Shown here: one piece after another, positions 52,046 to 61,085 of the stretch
Layout: the number at the start of each line of letters is the position of its first letter
How positions within the stretch are numbered: the stretch's first letter is position 1
Assembly: GCA_039817385.1 (NCBI GenBank)
Contig: JBCBVY010000001.1
Coordinates: 496,001 to 560,000 of the forward strand
DNA length: 64,000 nucleotides
Origin: JBCBCP01 sp039817385
GTDB lineage: Bacteria > Pseudomonadota > Alphaproteobacteria > Rhodobacterales > Rhodobacteraceae
Direction: 5' to 3'
Program-made: the position numbers and the translations under genes
The notes under the pieces: model-generated
Database searches by the model: none
Told to the model about the DNA's origin: nothing
What the model saw: the letters and a program-made list of their open reading frames with translations, nothing else

Positions 52046-54814
52046 ATGCCAATCACCGTCGGACACGACAGTGCAGGAACACGCCGGACCTTGCAGGTGG
52101 GGGACCAGCGGATCGCCTGTTACTCGATTGAGGCGGCCAGCGCGGCGGGGCTGGGGGATTTCAGTAAGCTGCCCGCGGCGCTGAAGGTGGTGCTGGAGAA
52201 CATGCTGCGCTTCGAGGATGGCAAGACCGTCACCACCGACGACATCCGCGCCTTTGCCGATTGGGCCACAAATGGCGGCCGCACCCAGCGCGAGATTGCC
52301 TACCGGCCTGCACGCGTGCTGCTTCAGGACTTTACCGGCGTGCCAGCGGTCGTGGACCTTGCCGCAATGCGCGACGCGATTGTCGAGCTGGGCGGGGATG
52401 CGGAGCAGATCAACCCGCTGAACCCCGTCGACCTCGTGATCGACCATTCGGTTATGATCGACGAATTTGGCAACCCGCGCGCCTTCCAGATGAACGTGGA
52501 CCGGGAATACGAGCGCAACATGGAGCGTTACCAGTTCCTCAAATGGGGCCAGAACGCGTTCCGCAATTTCCGCGTTGTCCCGCCCGGCACCGGCATCTGC
52601 CATCAGGTCAACCTGGAATACCTCGCGCAGACGGTCTGGACCGATACCGACCAGAACGGGGCGGAGGTGGCCTATCCGGATACGCTTGTGGGCACGGATT
52701 CGCACACCACGATGGTGAACGGCGCAGCCGTGCTTGGCTGGGGCGTCGGCGGGATTGAGGCAGAAGCGGCGATGCTGGGCCAGCCGATTTCCATGCTGAT
52801 CCCCGAAGTTGTCGGTTTTGAGCTGACGGGCGCAATGGGCGAAGGCACCACCGGCACAGACCTTGTCCTGAAGGTGGTGGAAATGCTGCGCGCCCGCGGC
52901 GTTGTCGGCAAGTTCGTGGAATTCTACGGCGCGGGCCTCGACACCCTGCCGCTCGCAGACCGGGCCACGATTGCCAACATGGCGCCCGAATACGGCGCGA
53001 CCTGCGGCTTTTTCCCCATCGACGGCGAGACGCTGCGCTACCTGCGCAACACGGGCCGGGACGAGGGGCGCATCGCGCTGGTCGAGGCCTATGCCAAGGA
53101 AAACGGCCTGTGGCGCGGGACGGATTACGCGCCGGTCTATTCGGACACGCTGCACCTCGATATGAGCACGATTGTGCCGGCGATTTCGGGGCCAAAGCGG
53201 CCGCAGGACTATATCAGCCTGGACAAGGCCGCCGCGACCTTCCACGCCAATGTGGCAGGCGCGCGCGGCACAGCAGAAGCCTCAGCCCGCGAAGCGGGGC
53301 GCTGGGAAGCCGAAGGCGGGCAGCCCGCGCCGGTGGCGATTCCCGGCGACGTGGGCAGCCACAAACGCGGCTATAATGCCGATGACGGCTACCAACTGCA
53401 TGACGGGTCCATCGTGATCGCGTCGATCACCTCCTGCACCAACACCTCGAACCCCTATGTGATGATCGGCGCGGGGCTGGTCGCGCGCAAGGCGCGGGCG
53501 CTGGGGCTGAACCGCAAGCCGTGGGTGAAAACCTCGCTCGCGCCGGGGTCTCAGGTGGTGAGTGCTTACCTGGAGGCCGCGGGCCTGCAGGACGATCTGG
53601 ACGCGATTGGCTTCAACCTTGTGGGCTATGGCTGCACGACCTGTATCGGCAATTCCGGCCCGCTCGCGCCGTCGATTTCCAAGACGATTAACGATCATGA
53701 CCTGATCGGCGTCAGCGTCCTGTCGGGCAACCGCAATTTCGAAGGGCGGATCAGCCCAGATGTGCGCGCCAACTACCTCGCCTCACCCCCGCTGGTGGTG
53801 GCCTATGCGCTTGTGGGCGATATGAACGTGGACATCACGGCAGAGCCGCTGGGCCAGGACCAGGACGGCAACGATGTTTTCCTGAAGGATATCTGGCCGA
53901 GCCAAGCCGAGATTGCGGAACTGGTGGAGGCGACCGTCACGCGGGAGGCGTTCCAAACCAAATACGCGGATGTCTTCAAAGGCGATGACAAGTGGCGCAG
54001 CGTGGAGACAACTGATGCGCTGACCTATGACTGGCCCGCGGCGAGCACCTATGTGCAGAACCCGCCCTATTTCACCGGCATGGGGCCAGAGCCGGGGACG
54101 ATTGCTGACATCAACGGTGCACGCGTGCTCGCCCTGCTAGGGGACATGATTACGACGGATCACATCAGTCCGGCGGGCGCGTTCAAGGACACGACGCCCG
54201 CGGGTAAGTACCTTGTGGAGCAGCAGGTGAGCCCGCGCGAGTTCAACTCCTACGGCTCACGCCGCGGCAATCACGAGGTGATGATGCGCGGCACCTTTGC
54301 CAATATCCGCATCAAGAACGAAATGCTGAATGGGGTTGAGGGCGGCTATACGCTCGGCCCCGATGGCACGCAAATGTCGATCTATGACGCGGCGATGGCG
54401 CATCAGGCGGCGGGCACGCCTCTGGTGGTGATCGGGGGCGAACAATACGGCGCCGGATCGTCCCGCGACTGGGCGGCAAAGGGCACGGCTCTGCTGGGGG
54501 TGCGGGCCGTGATCGCCGAAAGCTTCGAACGCATCCACCGTTCCAACCTCGTGGGCATGGGGGTGATCCCCTTCGAGTTCACCGGCGGCGACACGCGCGC
54601 CTCGCTGGATCTGACGGGCGCGGAGCGCTTCACGATCCTGGGCCTCGCAGATGTGCAGCCCTTGCAAAAGGTGCCCTGCACCGTGACCTATGCGGACGGC
54701 ACCACGCGGGAGATCACGCTGAAATGCCGGATCGATACGGCCATCGAGGTTGAATATATCGAGCATGGCGGCGTGCTGCATTACGTCCTGCGGACCCTTG
54801 CCGCCGCGGCGTGA
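52046..54814 (+). CDS. acnA: Aconitate hydratase A
   Basis: Aconitase interconverts citrate and isocitrate with a 4Fe-4S cluster in the citric acid cycle. The 922-residue protein has the cluster Cys motifs in SCTNTSNPYVM and YGCTTCIGNSGPLAPSIS, together with DSHTTMVNGAAVLGWG. The C-terminal swivel domain ends with SFERIHRSNLVGMGVIPFEF. GAGGGAG lies before the ATG. It is monocistronic; in the 211-base gap upstream a TATACAAT element near 51960 is a possible -10 region but no clear -35 pairs with it. Confidence 0.97.
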   Translation: MPITVGHDSAGTRRTLQVGDQRIACYSIEAASAAGLGDFSKLPAALKVVLENMLRFEDGKTVTTDDIRAFADWATNGGRTQREIAYRPARVLLQDFTGVPAVVDLAAMRDAIVELGGDAEQINPLNPVDLVIDHSVMIDEFGNPRAFQMNVDREYERNMERYQFLKWGQNAFRNFRVVPPGTGICHQVNLEYLAQTVWTDTDQNGAEVAYPDTLVGTDSHTTMVNGAAVLGWGVGGIEAEAAMLGQPISMLIPEVVGFELTGAMGEGTTGTDLVLKVVEMLRARGVVGKFVEFYGAGLDTLPLADRATIANMAPEYGATCGFFPIDGETLRYLRNTGRDEGRIALVEAYAKENGLWRGTDYAPVYSDTLHLDMSTIVPAISGPKRPQDYISLDKAAATFHANVAGARGTAEASAREAGRWEAEGGQPAPVAIPGDVGSHKRGYNADDGYQLHDGSIVIASITSCTNTSNPYVMIGAGLVARKARALGLNRKPWVKTSLAPGSQVVSAYLEAAGLQDDLDAIGFNLVGYGCTTCIGNSGPLAPSISKTINDHDLIGVSVLSGNRNFEGRISPDVRANYLASPPLVVAYALVGDMNVDITAEPLGQDQDGNDVFLKDIWPSQAEIAELVEATVTREAFQTKYADVFKGDDKWRSVETTDALTYDWPAASTYVQNPPYFTGMGPEPGTIADINGARVLALLGDMITTDHISPAGAFKDTTPAGKYLVEQQVSPREFNSYGSRRGNHEVMMRGTFANIRIKNEMLNGVEGGYTLGPDGTQMSIYDAAMAHQAAGTPLVVIGGEQYGAGSSRDWAAKGTALLGVRAVIAESFERIHRSNLVGMGVIPFEFTGGDTRASLDLTGAERFTILGLADVQPLQKVPCTVTYADGTTREITLKCRIDTAIEVEYIEHGGVLHYVLRTLAAAA

Positions 54815-54916
54815 GGATAAGGGCCGCAGCGCCTGGCATACACATCGACCCAGCGGGGGCCAGCAGAGCGGTCTGTTGCGCCCCCACGGCTTTAGCCGCA
54901 GGCGCGCCGCAGGGCC

Positions 54917-55238
54917 CAGATCACCGGCTACCACGCGTATATCTATTTCGATGCCGCCACCGTCCCGGCCGCCCGCGCCCTATGCGAAATCGCCGCCGCG
55001 CGGTTTGGGATAGATGTGCGCCGGATGCGCGACCGCTCCGTCGGCCCCCACCAGATGTGGTCCTGCCAGCGTGGCTGCACGCCCGAGCAATTCACCGCGC
55101 TGCCGCCCTGGCTTGCGCTAAACAGGGGTGGACTGAGTTTTTTACCATCCCGACACGAGCGACCACTTTGCCGATCACCGCGATCCCGCGATCTGGCTCG
55201 GCACCGGGCTACAGCTCGACCTGTCGATTTTCGACTGA
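54917..55238 (+). pseudogene. DOPA 4,5-dioxygenase family pseudogene
   Basis: Frame 1 encodes ITGYHAYIYFDAATVPAARA, RFGIDVRRMRDRSVGPHQMW and LPPWLALNRGGLSF, the family core with its metal histidines in YHAYIYF and VGPHQMW. At a run of six T's (55138-55143) the frame is lost; in the shifted frame the conserved YHPDTSDHFADHRDPAIWLG and LDLSIFD tail continues to a stop at 55238. There is no in-frame start codon after an upstream TAG, so the N-terminus is also missing. Either a true decayed gene or a T-run sequencing error plus a non-standard start. Confidence 0.8.
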
Positions 55239-55268
55239 AGGGGGCAGCGCAGCCACCGCCCCAAGCGC

Positions 55269-55841
55269 TCAGAAAAAGCTTTGCGCGTTTAGCCCAAAGG
55301 TCACCGCGCCAATCGGCTCGCCCGTGGCAGGATCGCTGATCGTCATAGAGACCTGCCCCTGGTAGGCTTGCGTGCTCTCGTCCAGTTCGACGTCAGCAAC
55401 GTGGACCGCGTCCGCGCCCACCGGAAAGGTCTGCTGAAACTTCGCCTCATCGCCCTGCCAATAGTCGGAGGTCACACCGCTTGAGGCAACGTTCAGCCCG
55501 CGCGCGTCCATCACGAACACCTCCGTGATGACCCCGCCCGAAGCGTCCACCGCATCTGACAGCACCTGCGCCGCATCCGATGTGATGACGGAGGAGATCA
55601 GCGCCGACTCGCGGCTGCCCACCTCGGACCGCCAGGTGGTGTCCAGCGCGTCGATCTGCGCCTGATCGTAAGCCGCGGTCTGGTCGTTTTGCGCGCGGAT
55701 CGCGGCAATGATTGTGTCTTGAGTCAGCCAATCAGCGCGCTGCGCCTCTGCATAGCTGGCCATTTTGGTTTTGGGGTCCGCAAGAACCGGGCTGGCGGCC
55801 AGAGCGGCAGACAGGAGGCAGACAGTCAGGAAGGTTTTCAT
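55269..55841 (-). CDS. Exported PDC-sensor-like protein
   Basis: This 190-residue protein has a signal peptide (FLTVCLLSAALAASPVLA) followed by a single PAS-like extracellular sensor (PDC/Cache) domain: ALDTTWRSEVGSRESALISS helix, ITEVFVMDARGLNVASSG strand and loop, DYWQGDEAKFQQTFP and VSMTISDPATGEPIGAVTFG. Such a domain usually forms the front of a chemoreceptor or kinase, but no transmembrane or signalling region follows. It may be a periplasmic ligand-binding protein. The ATG at 55841 is used. Confidence 0.78.
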   Translation of the reverse strand: MKTFLTVCLLSAALAASPVLADPKTKMASYAEAQRADWLTQDTIIAAIRAQNDQTAAYDQAQIDALDTTWRSEVGSRESALISSVITSDAAQVLSDAVDASGGVITEVFVMDARGLNVASSGVTSDYWQGDEAKFQQTFPVGADAVHVADVELDESTQAYQGQVSMTISDPATGEPIGAVTFGLNAQSFF

Positions 55842-55904
55842 GTGATCACTCTGCAAATGAGAAAAGATGCCGCGCAGAGTGCAGAGGAGGCGTTAATGTC
55901 AGGT

Positions 55905-56447
55905 TTAACCCGCGCCGTCTTTTTCAAGCGCCGCCTCAAGCGCGGGCAGAAACCGCTGTTCATAGTCGCTGCCCACAAGCGGGCCGGCAAAGCGGAAAAG
56001 CACGGTGCCGTCGCCATCCAGAATGAACGTCTCTGGCGGGGCGGTCACGCCCCAGTCAATCGCCGTGCGCCCCTGCGGATCGAAGGGGACGGCAAAAAAC
56101 GGGTTCTTTTCATCCGCCAGATAGCTGGATGCCGCCGCCGCCTGATCCTTGAAATTCACCCCAACGATGGACAGCCCATCGGCCTGCATCGCCAGCAGGT
56201 TCGGATGCTCCGCCCGGCAGGGCGGGCACCAGGAGGCCCAGAAGTTCACCAGCGTGACCTCGCCCTGCACGAGGGATCCGGGCGCAAGTGGCGCGTAACC
56301 CGGCAGCGCCTCAGCCGTCACAGCCGGCGCGGGCTGCCCCACGAGGGTCGAGGGCAGATCATCATCGCCGGTGAACATGCCCACAGCGGCCATTGCCACA
56401 AAACCCGCAAAGATCAGCGGCGGCGCGATCATCAGCGCCTTAGACAT
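55905..56447 (-). CDS. ccmG: Thiol:disulfide interchange protein CcmG/DsbE
   Basis: CcmG reduces apocytochrome c in the periplasm before heme attachment. The 180-residue protein has an N-terminal membrane anchor (MIAPPLIFAGFVAMAAVG), the thioredoxin active site CPPC in WASWCPPCRAEHP, and the GVTAPPETFILDGDG segment of the family. The ATG at 56447 lies inside the 3' end of ccmD (8-base overlap). Confidence 0.95.
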   Translation of the reverse strand: MSKALMIAPPLIFAGFVAMAAVGMFTGDDDLPSTLVGQPAPAVTAEALPGYAPLAPGSLVQGEVTLVNFWASWCPPCRAEHPNLLAMQADGLSIVGVNFKDQAAAASSYLADEKNPFFAVPFDPQGRTAIDWGVTAPPETFILDGDGTVLFRFAGPLVGSDYEQRFLPALEAALEKDGAG

Positions 56448-56592
56448 CGCGCTCTTCCTCGGCACGCTTCATCTCCGCCCGCACGCGGCGCCCTTCGACA
56501 AGCGTTGCAATGACCAACACCGCGAGCAGGGCCAGCGCCGCGCCGTAGGAATAGAGCACCGGCTCCGCATATTTCCCCAGATCAGGTATCAT
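56440..56592 (-). CDS. ccmD: Heme exporter protein CcmD
   Basis: CcmD is the tiny membrane protein (50 residues) that helps release holo-CcmE from the CcmABC complex. It has the conserved LGKYAEPVLYSYGAALALL segment with the Tyr, one transmembrane helix, and a basic C-terminal tail. The ATG overlaps the ccmC stop as ATGA. Too short for many gene finders but its place and motif are clear. Confidence 0.93.
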   Translation of the reverse strand: MIPDLGKYAEPVLYSYGAALALLAVLVIATLVEGRRVRAEMKRAEEERDV

Positions 56593-57329
56593 GCGAGCGC
56601 CCCCCTTGCGCGCAGGGCACGGGTCCGGCGGCGCCGGATCTCCGTACCGGTCCGGTAGAGCGTGAGCGTCACGAACAGCAGCCCAAAGCCCAGCATCGAA
56701 ATCACCGCGGGCCACCAGAAGACCGAGGCGATATTCGTCTCCGCATCCGCTGAAAAGGTCGCGGGCTGGTGCAGGCCCTGGTTCCAAAAGAGCACCGCGT
56801 AGCGGCTTAGTACGGCAAAGACCGACCCGACGATACACAACACCGAGGTCAGATCGGCGGCGGTGTCCGGGTCCTCGATCGCCGCCCAAAGGGCGATGTA
56901 GCCAAGATAGAACAGGAACAGGATCAGGAACGACGTTAGGCGCGGATCCCACGCCCACCAAGTGCCCCACATCGGCTGGCCCCAAAGCGCGCCGGTGACC
57001 AGCGCGATCAGTGTCATCACCACGCCCACAGGGGCCGCCGCCCGGGCCGCCAGCGCGCTGACATGGTGCCGCCGGATCAGCCAGATCAGCGAGGCGACCA
57101 GCATCATGAACCATGCGTTGATAGCCATCAGCGCCGAAGGCACGTGCAGATAGATGATCTTCACGGTCGATCCCTGCCGGAAATCGTCTGGCGTAAAGAA
57201 AAAGCCCCAGATCAGGCCAACTGCGAGAAACGCGGCGCTAAGCACCCACAGCGCAGGCAGAACCCGCTCGGAAAAGCGCAAGAAGCGGACCGGGTTGGCA
57301 TATTCCCACAAAGAAGACGGCTTTAACAT
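56589..57329 (-). CDS. ccmC: Heme exporter protein CcmC
   Basis: CcmC delivers heme to CcmE. The 246-residue protein has about six helices and the tryptophan-rich heme-handling motif WGTWWAWDPRLTS, with histidines in IYLHVPSALMAINAW and FWNQGLHQPATFS as likely axial ligands. It follows ccmB after 36 bases. Confidence 0.95.
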   Translation of the reverse strand: MLKPSSLWEYANPVRFLRFSERVLPALWVLSAAFLAVGLIWGFFFTPDDFRQGSTVKIIYLHVPSALMAINAWFMMLVASLIWLIRRHHVSALAARAAAPVGVVMTLIALVTGALWGQPMWGTWWAWDPRLTSFLILFLFYLGYIALWAAIEDPDTAADLTSVLCIVGSVFAVLSRYAVLFWNQGLHQPATFSADAETNIASVFWWPAVISMLGFGLLFVTLTLYRTGTEIRRRRTRALRARGALA

Positions 57330-57365
57330 GGGCTGAAGTTAAGCGTTTCCGGGGGCCGTCACAAG

Positions 57366-58022
57366 CTACCTCAGGCCCGCGCGCAGGGCGGCGGCTGCGG
57401 CATAGGGCATCAAGGCAATGCAGCCCGCGGTAATCCCCGCAACCAGCAAAAGCGGCGTGGCCGGGTCAAGCCCCGTCGCGGCACGGCGCGCGGCCTCCGC
57501 CCCGAAGATCAGCGTCGGCACGTAGAGCGGCAAAACCAGCAGCGACAGCAGCAGACCGCCCCGCTTGACCCCCACAGTGATCGCCGCACCAAAGACGCCG
57601 ATCAGCGACAGCGCGGGCGTGCCCAGCGCGAGGCTGAGCACCAGCGTGCCAGTCCCTGCGGCGGGCAGCTGCAGCATCACCCCAAAGAGCGGCGCAGCCA
57701 GCACCAGCGGCAAGCCGGTTGTCAGCCAATGCGCGAGCGCCTTGATCCCCAGCGCCGCCTCCAGCGGCAGGGGCGCGGTGGCCAGCAGGTCAAGCGTGCC
57801 ATCCTCCCAATCGAGCGCCAGCAGCCGGTCAAGCGACAAGAGGCAGGCAAGGAGCGCACCCAGCCAGAGCACTCCGGCGGCAATCCGCTCCAGAAGCGCC
57901 GTGGCCGGGCCGACGGAGAATGGCACCAGAACGACGACGATCAGGAAAAAGGCAAGGCCAAGGCCAAACCCGCCCCCCGCCCGCAACGCGAGCCGCAGAT
58001 CGCGGAGAAGCAGCGCCCTCAC
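57366..58022 (-). CDS. ccmB: Heme exporter protein CcmB
   Basis: CcmB is the permease of the CcmAB ATPase that powers release of heme-bound CcmE. The 218-residue protein has about six hydrophobic helices, including LGLAFFLIVVVLVPFSVGPA and GVLWLGALLACLLSLDRL, and the loop DWEDGTLDLLATAPLPLE. It overlaps ccmA by 4 bases. Confidence 0.95.
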   Translation of the reverse strand: MRALLLRDLRLALRAGGGFGLGLAFFLIVVVLVPFSVGPATALLERIAAGVLWLGALLACLLSLDRLLALDWEDGTLDLLATAPLPLEAALGIKALAHWLTTGLPLVLAAPLFGVMLQLPAAGTGTLVLSLALGTPALSLIGVFGAAITVGVKRGGLLLSLLVLPLYVPTLIFGAEAARRAATGLDPATPLLLVAGITAGCIALMPYAAAAALRAGLR

Positions 58023-58642
58023 AGGAAGGCCGCATCGCTGCCGCGCAGCGTCGCCTCCGGCCCCAGCGCAAAGGGGGCCACATCCAGCACCCGCGCCTCC
58101 GGCAGGCCCAGATCAATGTGAGTGGCCATGAGCGCTGCACCGCCCGCCGCGAGATGGGCGCGCACAGCGTCCGCAAACATCGCGGTTGCGGCGGCGTCCA
58201 AAGACACGGTTGGCTCATCCAGCACCCAGACGGGCCGCCCGGTGATCAGCAGCCGCGCAAGGCCGAGCCGCCGCTTCTGCCCCGCCGAAAGATCGCCCGC
58301 GCGGCGCGCTGCAAGCGGGCCCAATGCGAAGGCCTCCATCGCCGCATCCACGGACCGGCCTGCACCAAACACCTCAGCCCAAAAGGCAAGGTTCTCGGTG
58401 ACGGTCAGCCCAAACTTGATCCCATCCGCATGGCCCGCATAGGCGATCCGGTCCTCGCCCCCCTCAACCGTGCCATCTAAAGGCGGCTGAAGCCCTGCAA
58501 CGGTCCGCAAAAGCGTCGTCTTGCCCGACCCGTTTGGCCCACGCAGCACCACAGCCTGCCCGGGACCAAGCGCAAAGCTCAGCCCTTCAAGGACACATCG
58601 CCCGCCGCGCGCAACTGCCAGATCAGCGACAACTAACTCCAC
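58019..58642 (-). CDS. ccmA: Heme exporter ATP-binding protein CcmA
   Basis: CcmA is the ABC ATPase of the cytochrome c maturation system. The 207-residue protein has the Walker A motif RGPNGSGKTTLLRTVAG, the signature LSAGQKRRLGLARLL and Walker B VWVLDEPTVSLDA, all intact. It begins the ccmABCDG run. The usual ccmE, ccmF and ccmH genes are not in this window. Confidence 0.96.
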   Translation of the reverse strand: MELVVADLAVARGGRCVLEGLSFALGPGQAVVLRGPNGSGKTTLLRTVAGLQPPLDGTVEGGEDRIAYAGHADGIKFGLTVTENLAFWAEVFGAGRSVDAAMEAFALGPLAARRAGDLSAGQKRRLGLARLLITGRPVWVLDEPTVSLDAAATAMFADAVRAHLAAGGAALMATHIDLGLPEARVLDVAPFALGPEATLRGSDAAFL

Positions 58643-58695
58643 GAAAACCCCTTCTCGGTTCCCAAAAAACTTTGGGGGGTTTGGGCCCCGCCCGA

Positions 58696-58740
58696 CAGGC
58701 GCTTCGCAAGGCGAAGCTGCCGAGAGGGGGCAAAGCCCCC
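58696..58740. repeat. Hairpin cluster between ccmA and the Mth938 gene
   Basis: The 142-base gap 58643-58784 contains a perfect hairpin GCTTCGC/GCGAAGC (58701-58717) and a second one GGGGGC/GCCCCC (58726-58740), next to a G-run. No gene is present. It resembles short repeats found between genes in Rhodobacteraceae. Confidence 0.6.
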
Positions 58741-58784
58741 CATCAGCAAAATAAAATCGAATCCGCCGCAGGCGGGCAATCGGA

Positions 58785-59138
58785 TCATCCCTCGACCGGC
58801 AAAAGCGCCAGCGCCACGCGCCGCCCCTCGCTGACCAGCACGTTGTAGGTGCGCGCCGCCGCGGGGGAGGACATCACCTCAACCCCGAGCCCTGCGGCCT
58901 CCAGCTGTTCGCGCAGGGCGGCCGGCACATGGGCAATATCCGCGCCCATCCCGACAAACAGCACATCCGCATCCAGCGCCTTCAGCGGCGCGGCATCGTC
59001 CAGCCCGCCCCAAGACACCGTCCCGGCGGGCGATGTCAGCACCGCCCCCTCCCAGACCTTGCCGCCGATGCGGAAAAAGCCGGGGCCGTAGCCTTCGACC
59101 GGTTCGGCGTCGGTGATGGTCACTTCGTTCAGGCGCAT
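58785..59138 (-). CDS. Mth938-like domain protein
   Basis: This 117-residue protein has the Mth938-like fold: ITDAEPVEGYGPGFFRIGG start, LFVGMGADIAHVPAALREQL centre and a C-terminal SEGRRVALALLP strand. The family's function is not established, though it is linked to mitochondrial complex I assembly factor NDUFAF3 in eukaryotes. It lies between a broken TSUP gene and the ccm block; the gap to TSUP is only a few bases. Confidence 0.85.
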   Translation of the reverse strand: MRLNEVTITDAEPVEGYGPGFFRIGGKVWEGAVLTSPAGTVSWGGLDDAAPLKALDADVLFVGMGADIAHVPAALREQLEAAGLGVEVMSSPAAARTYNVLVSEGRRVALALLPVEG

Positions 59139-59142
59139 CGCA

Positions 59143-59898
59143 TCACTCCCAGATTGGCAAACCGCCCAGCATGGCGGCGGTCACGATCGTCAGAGCCACC
59201 GCACGGTAAAGCCGCTCTCGCTTGGGATCGAACAGCGCCGTGCCGATGGCAATACACGCGACATAAGGCAGACAGAGGATCAGGCCAAGCGCAACGCGCG
59301 GCGCCGTGAGCCCGCCCGTCGCCCAGATATTGACCGCCAGCAACACATCCACCGCCGCCAGAAACACAATCATGTTCGCCCGCACCGCAACCGCATGGCG
59401 GGCATTGGCCAGATAGAACAGGATCGCAATCGGCCCAGTGAGTGCGGTCAGGCCGCCGACGAAACCAGCCGCGAGGCCCACACCGGCCCGCCCGCCGCCG
59501 CCAAGCCGCCCGTGCCACTGCCACCCGGCGATCAGCGCAACAACCGTGACCGCGCCAACGCCCGACACAGCCCAACGGACCACCGAAGCGTCGATCTGCA
59601 CGACCAGCCAAAGGCCCAGCGGCACGCCGAGCACGGCAGCCAGGGACATCACCGAAACTTCGGCGCGGTCGCTGACACGCCACGCGCCGGGGACCAGAAC
59701 ACAATTGGAAACCAACTAGGTGATCGCAATCATCACAAGATTGTCCAGCGGGCCAAGAAAGATGCCCGACACCGGCACCGCAATCAGCGCGGTGCCAAAG
59801 CCCGAAAAGCCGCGCACGACACCGCCAACCGCATAGATCAGCGCCAGCCACAGCAGACCCTCCTGCGCCAATGCGGCGCTCAGAGCCTCAACAGCCAT
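59143..59898 (-). pseudogene. TSUP-family sulfite exporter interrupted by an in-frame stop
   Basis: Two segments in the same frame, 59898-59716 and 59715-59143, together make a typical TSUP (TauE/SafE) permease of about 250 residues. The first half has LIYAVGGVVRGFSGFGTALIA, split here as VGGVVRGFSGFGTALIAVPV; the second has VGLAAGFVGGLTALTGPIA, the signature second repeat. They are separated only by a TAG codon (59718-59716). A CAG-to-TAG change is the simplest cause. No alternative start is obvious inside. The gene overlaps nothing and lies 8 bases after secF. Confidence 0.85.
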
Positions 59899-59906
59899 CG
59901 CCGCGC

Positions 59907-60893
59907 TCAGGCTTTAGTGCCGCTTGAGGCCCCCGTGCCACCAAATTGCGTGCCAGCATCGCCGCCCGGCTTGGACCAGTCACGCGTTACGCCGAGCCAG
60001 AGCAGGATTGTCGAGGCGACAAAAACCGAGCTGTAGGTGCCGATAATCACGCCCCAGATCATCGCAAAAACAAAGCCGCGGATCACGTCACCGCCCAGAA
60101 TGTAAAGCGAGATGAGCGCTAGCAGCGTCGTCACGGAGGTCATGACCGTCCGGCTGAGTGTTTCGTTAATGGAGATGTTCAGCACCTCGTTCAGCGGCTT
60201 TTTCTTGAACTTGCGCAGGTTCTCCCGCACCCGGTCAAAGACGACAACCGTGTCGTTCAGCGAATAGCCCACGATGGTCAGCAGCGCGGCGATGATGGCC
60301 AGATCGAAGCGTATCTGAAGCTCGGAAAAGATGCCGATCGTCAGCACCACATCATGCACCAGCGCCGCAACAGCCCCCAGCGCAAACTGCCATTCAAAGC
60401 GCAGCCAGATATAGACAAGCACCGCGCCAATGGCCAACAGGACCGCGATGGCCGCTGTCTGGATCAACTCGCCCGACACTTTCGGCCCAACGGACTCCAC
60501 GGCCGTGAACCCGATATCGGGGACCGCCGCACGAAGCGCGTCCTGCAGCGCGCCGATGGTCTCGGGTGTGACGGCTTCGTCCCCGTCCTGCGCCTGGATG
60601 CGGATCAAGGCGACGTTTTGGTCGGGGCCAAAGGTCGGGTCGAACACTTCGGTGATCGAGATGTCGCCCAGCGCGAGCGGCGCAAGCGCCTGTCGGTAAA
60701 GCCCTGTGTCCACGGGCTGCGCGCTTTCGGTCCGCACCGTTGTGCCGCCGCGAAAATCGATGCCAAAGTTCAGGCCTTGAAGCAGGAAAGACACCGCCGC
60801 GAGCAGGATCAGCAGGCCCGAGATCCCCAGCCAAAGCCGCCAGCGGCTAAAGAAGTCGATCGAGGTTTGCTGCGGGACGAGTTTCAGGCGCAT
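59907..60893 (-). CDS. secF: Protein translocase subunit SecF
   Basis: SecF works with SecD to pull proteins across the membrane using proton motive force. The 328-residue protein has six helices, the N-terminal GLNFGIDFRGGTTVRTE motif, and NDTVVVFDRVRENLRKF. The ATG at 60893 begins MRLKLVPQQTSIDFF; an open frame to 60968 runs into the repeat region and is rejected. An unusual 192-base gap separates it from secD. Confidence 0.96.
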   Translation of the reverse strand: MRLKLVPQQTSIDFFSRWRLWLGISGLLILLAAVSFLLQGLNFGIDFRGGTTVRTESAQPVDTGLYRQALAPLALGDISITEVFDPTFGPDQNVALIRIQAQDGDEAVTPETIGALQDALRAAVPDIGFTAVESVGPKVSGELIQTAAIAVLLAIGAVLVYIWLRFEWQFALGAVAALVHDVVLTIGIFSELQIRFDLAIIAALLTIVGYSLNDTVVVFDRVRENLRKFKKKPLNEVLNISINETLSRTVMTSVTTLLALISLYILGGDVIRGFVFAMIWGVIIGTYSSVFVASTILLWLGVTRDWSKPGGDAGTQFGGTGASSGTKA

Positions 60894-60933
60894 GTGCTGC
60901 TCGCAAGAACGGGGATCGTTGCGCCCGGCGCGC

Positions 60934-61066
60934 ATGCGCCATGCCCGACCTCCCCCCCGGGAGGGCATTCGGCGGTGTCACGCGCTAAAAACGCGACGGT
61001 CGTGCTTTCGAGTACGCTGCGCTGAATAAGCGCTTCGATGCCCACCCGAGGTCGGGCATGGCGCAT
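60934..61066. repeat. 19-bp perfect inverted repeat in the secD-secF gap
   Basis: ATGCGCCATGCCCGACCTC at 60934-60952 has its exact complement at 61048-61066. Each arm also has an internal small hairpin (ATGCCC/GGGCAT). The 95 bases between the arms encode nothing recognisable. The layout is that of a short non-coding repeat element, for example a REP/BIME- or MITE-like unit, sitting inside an operon. Confidence 0.8.
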
Positions 61067-61085
61067 TCGCTTCCCGTAATCCACT

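Noticed and set aside
59113..60036. 307-codon plus-strand open frame opposite TSUP and secF
   Set aside because: The composition is that of antisense shadow, and the minus strand carries clear TSUP and SecF motifs.
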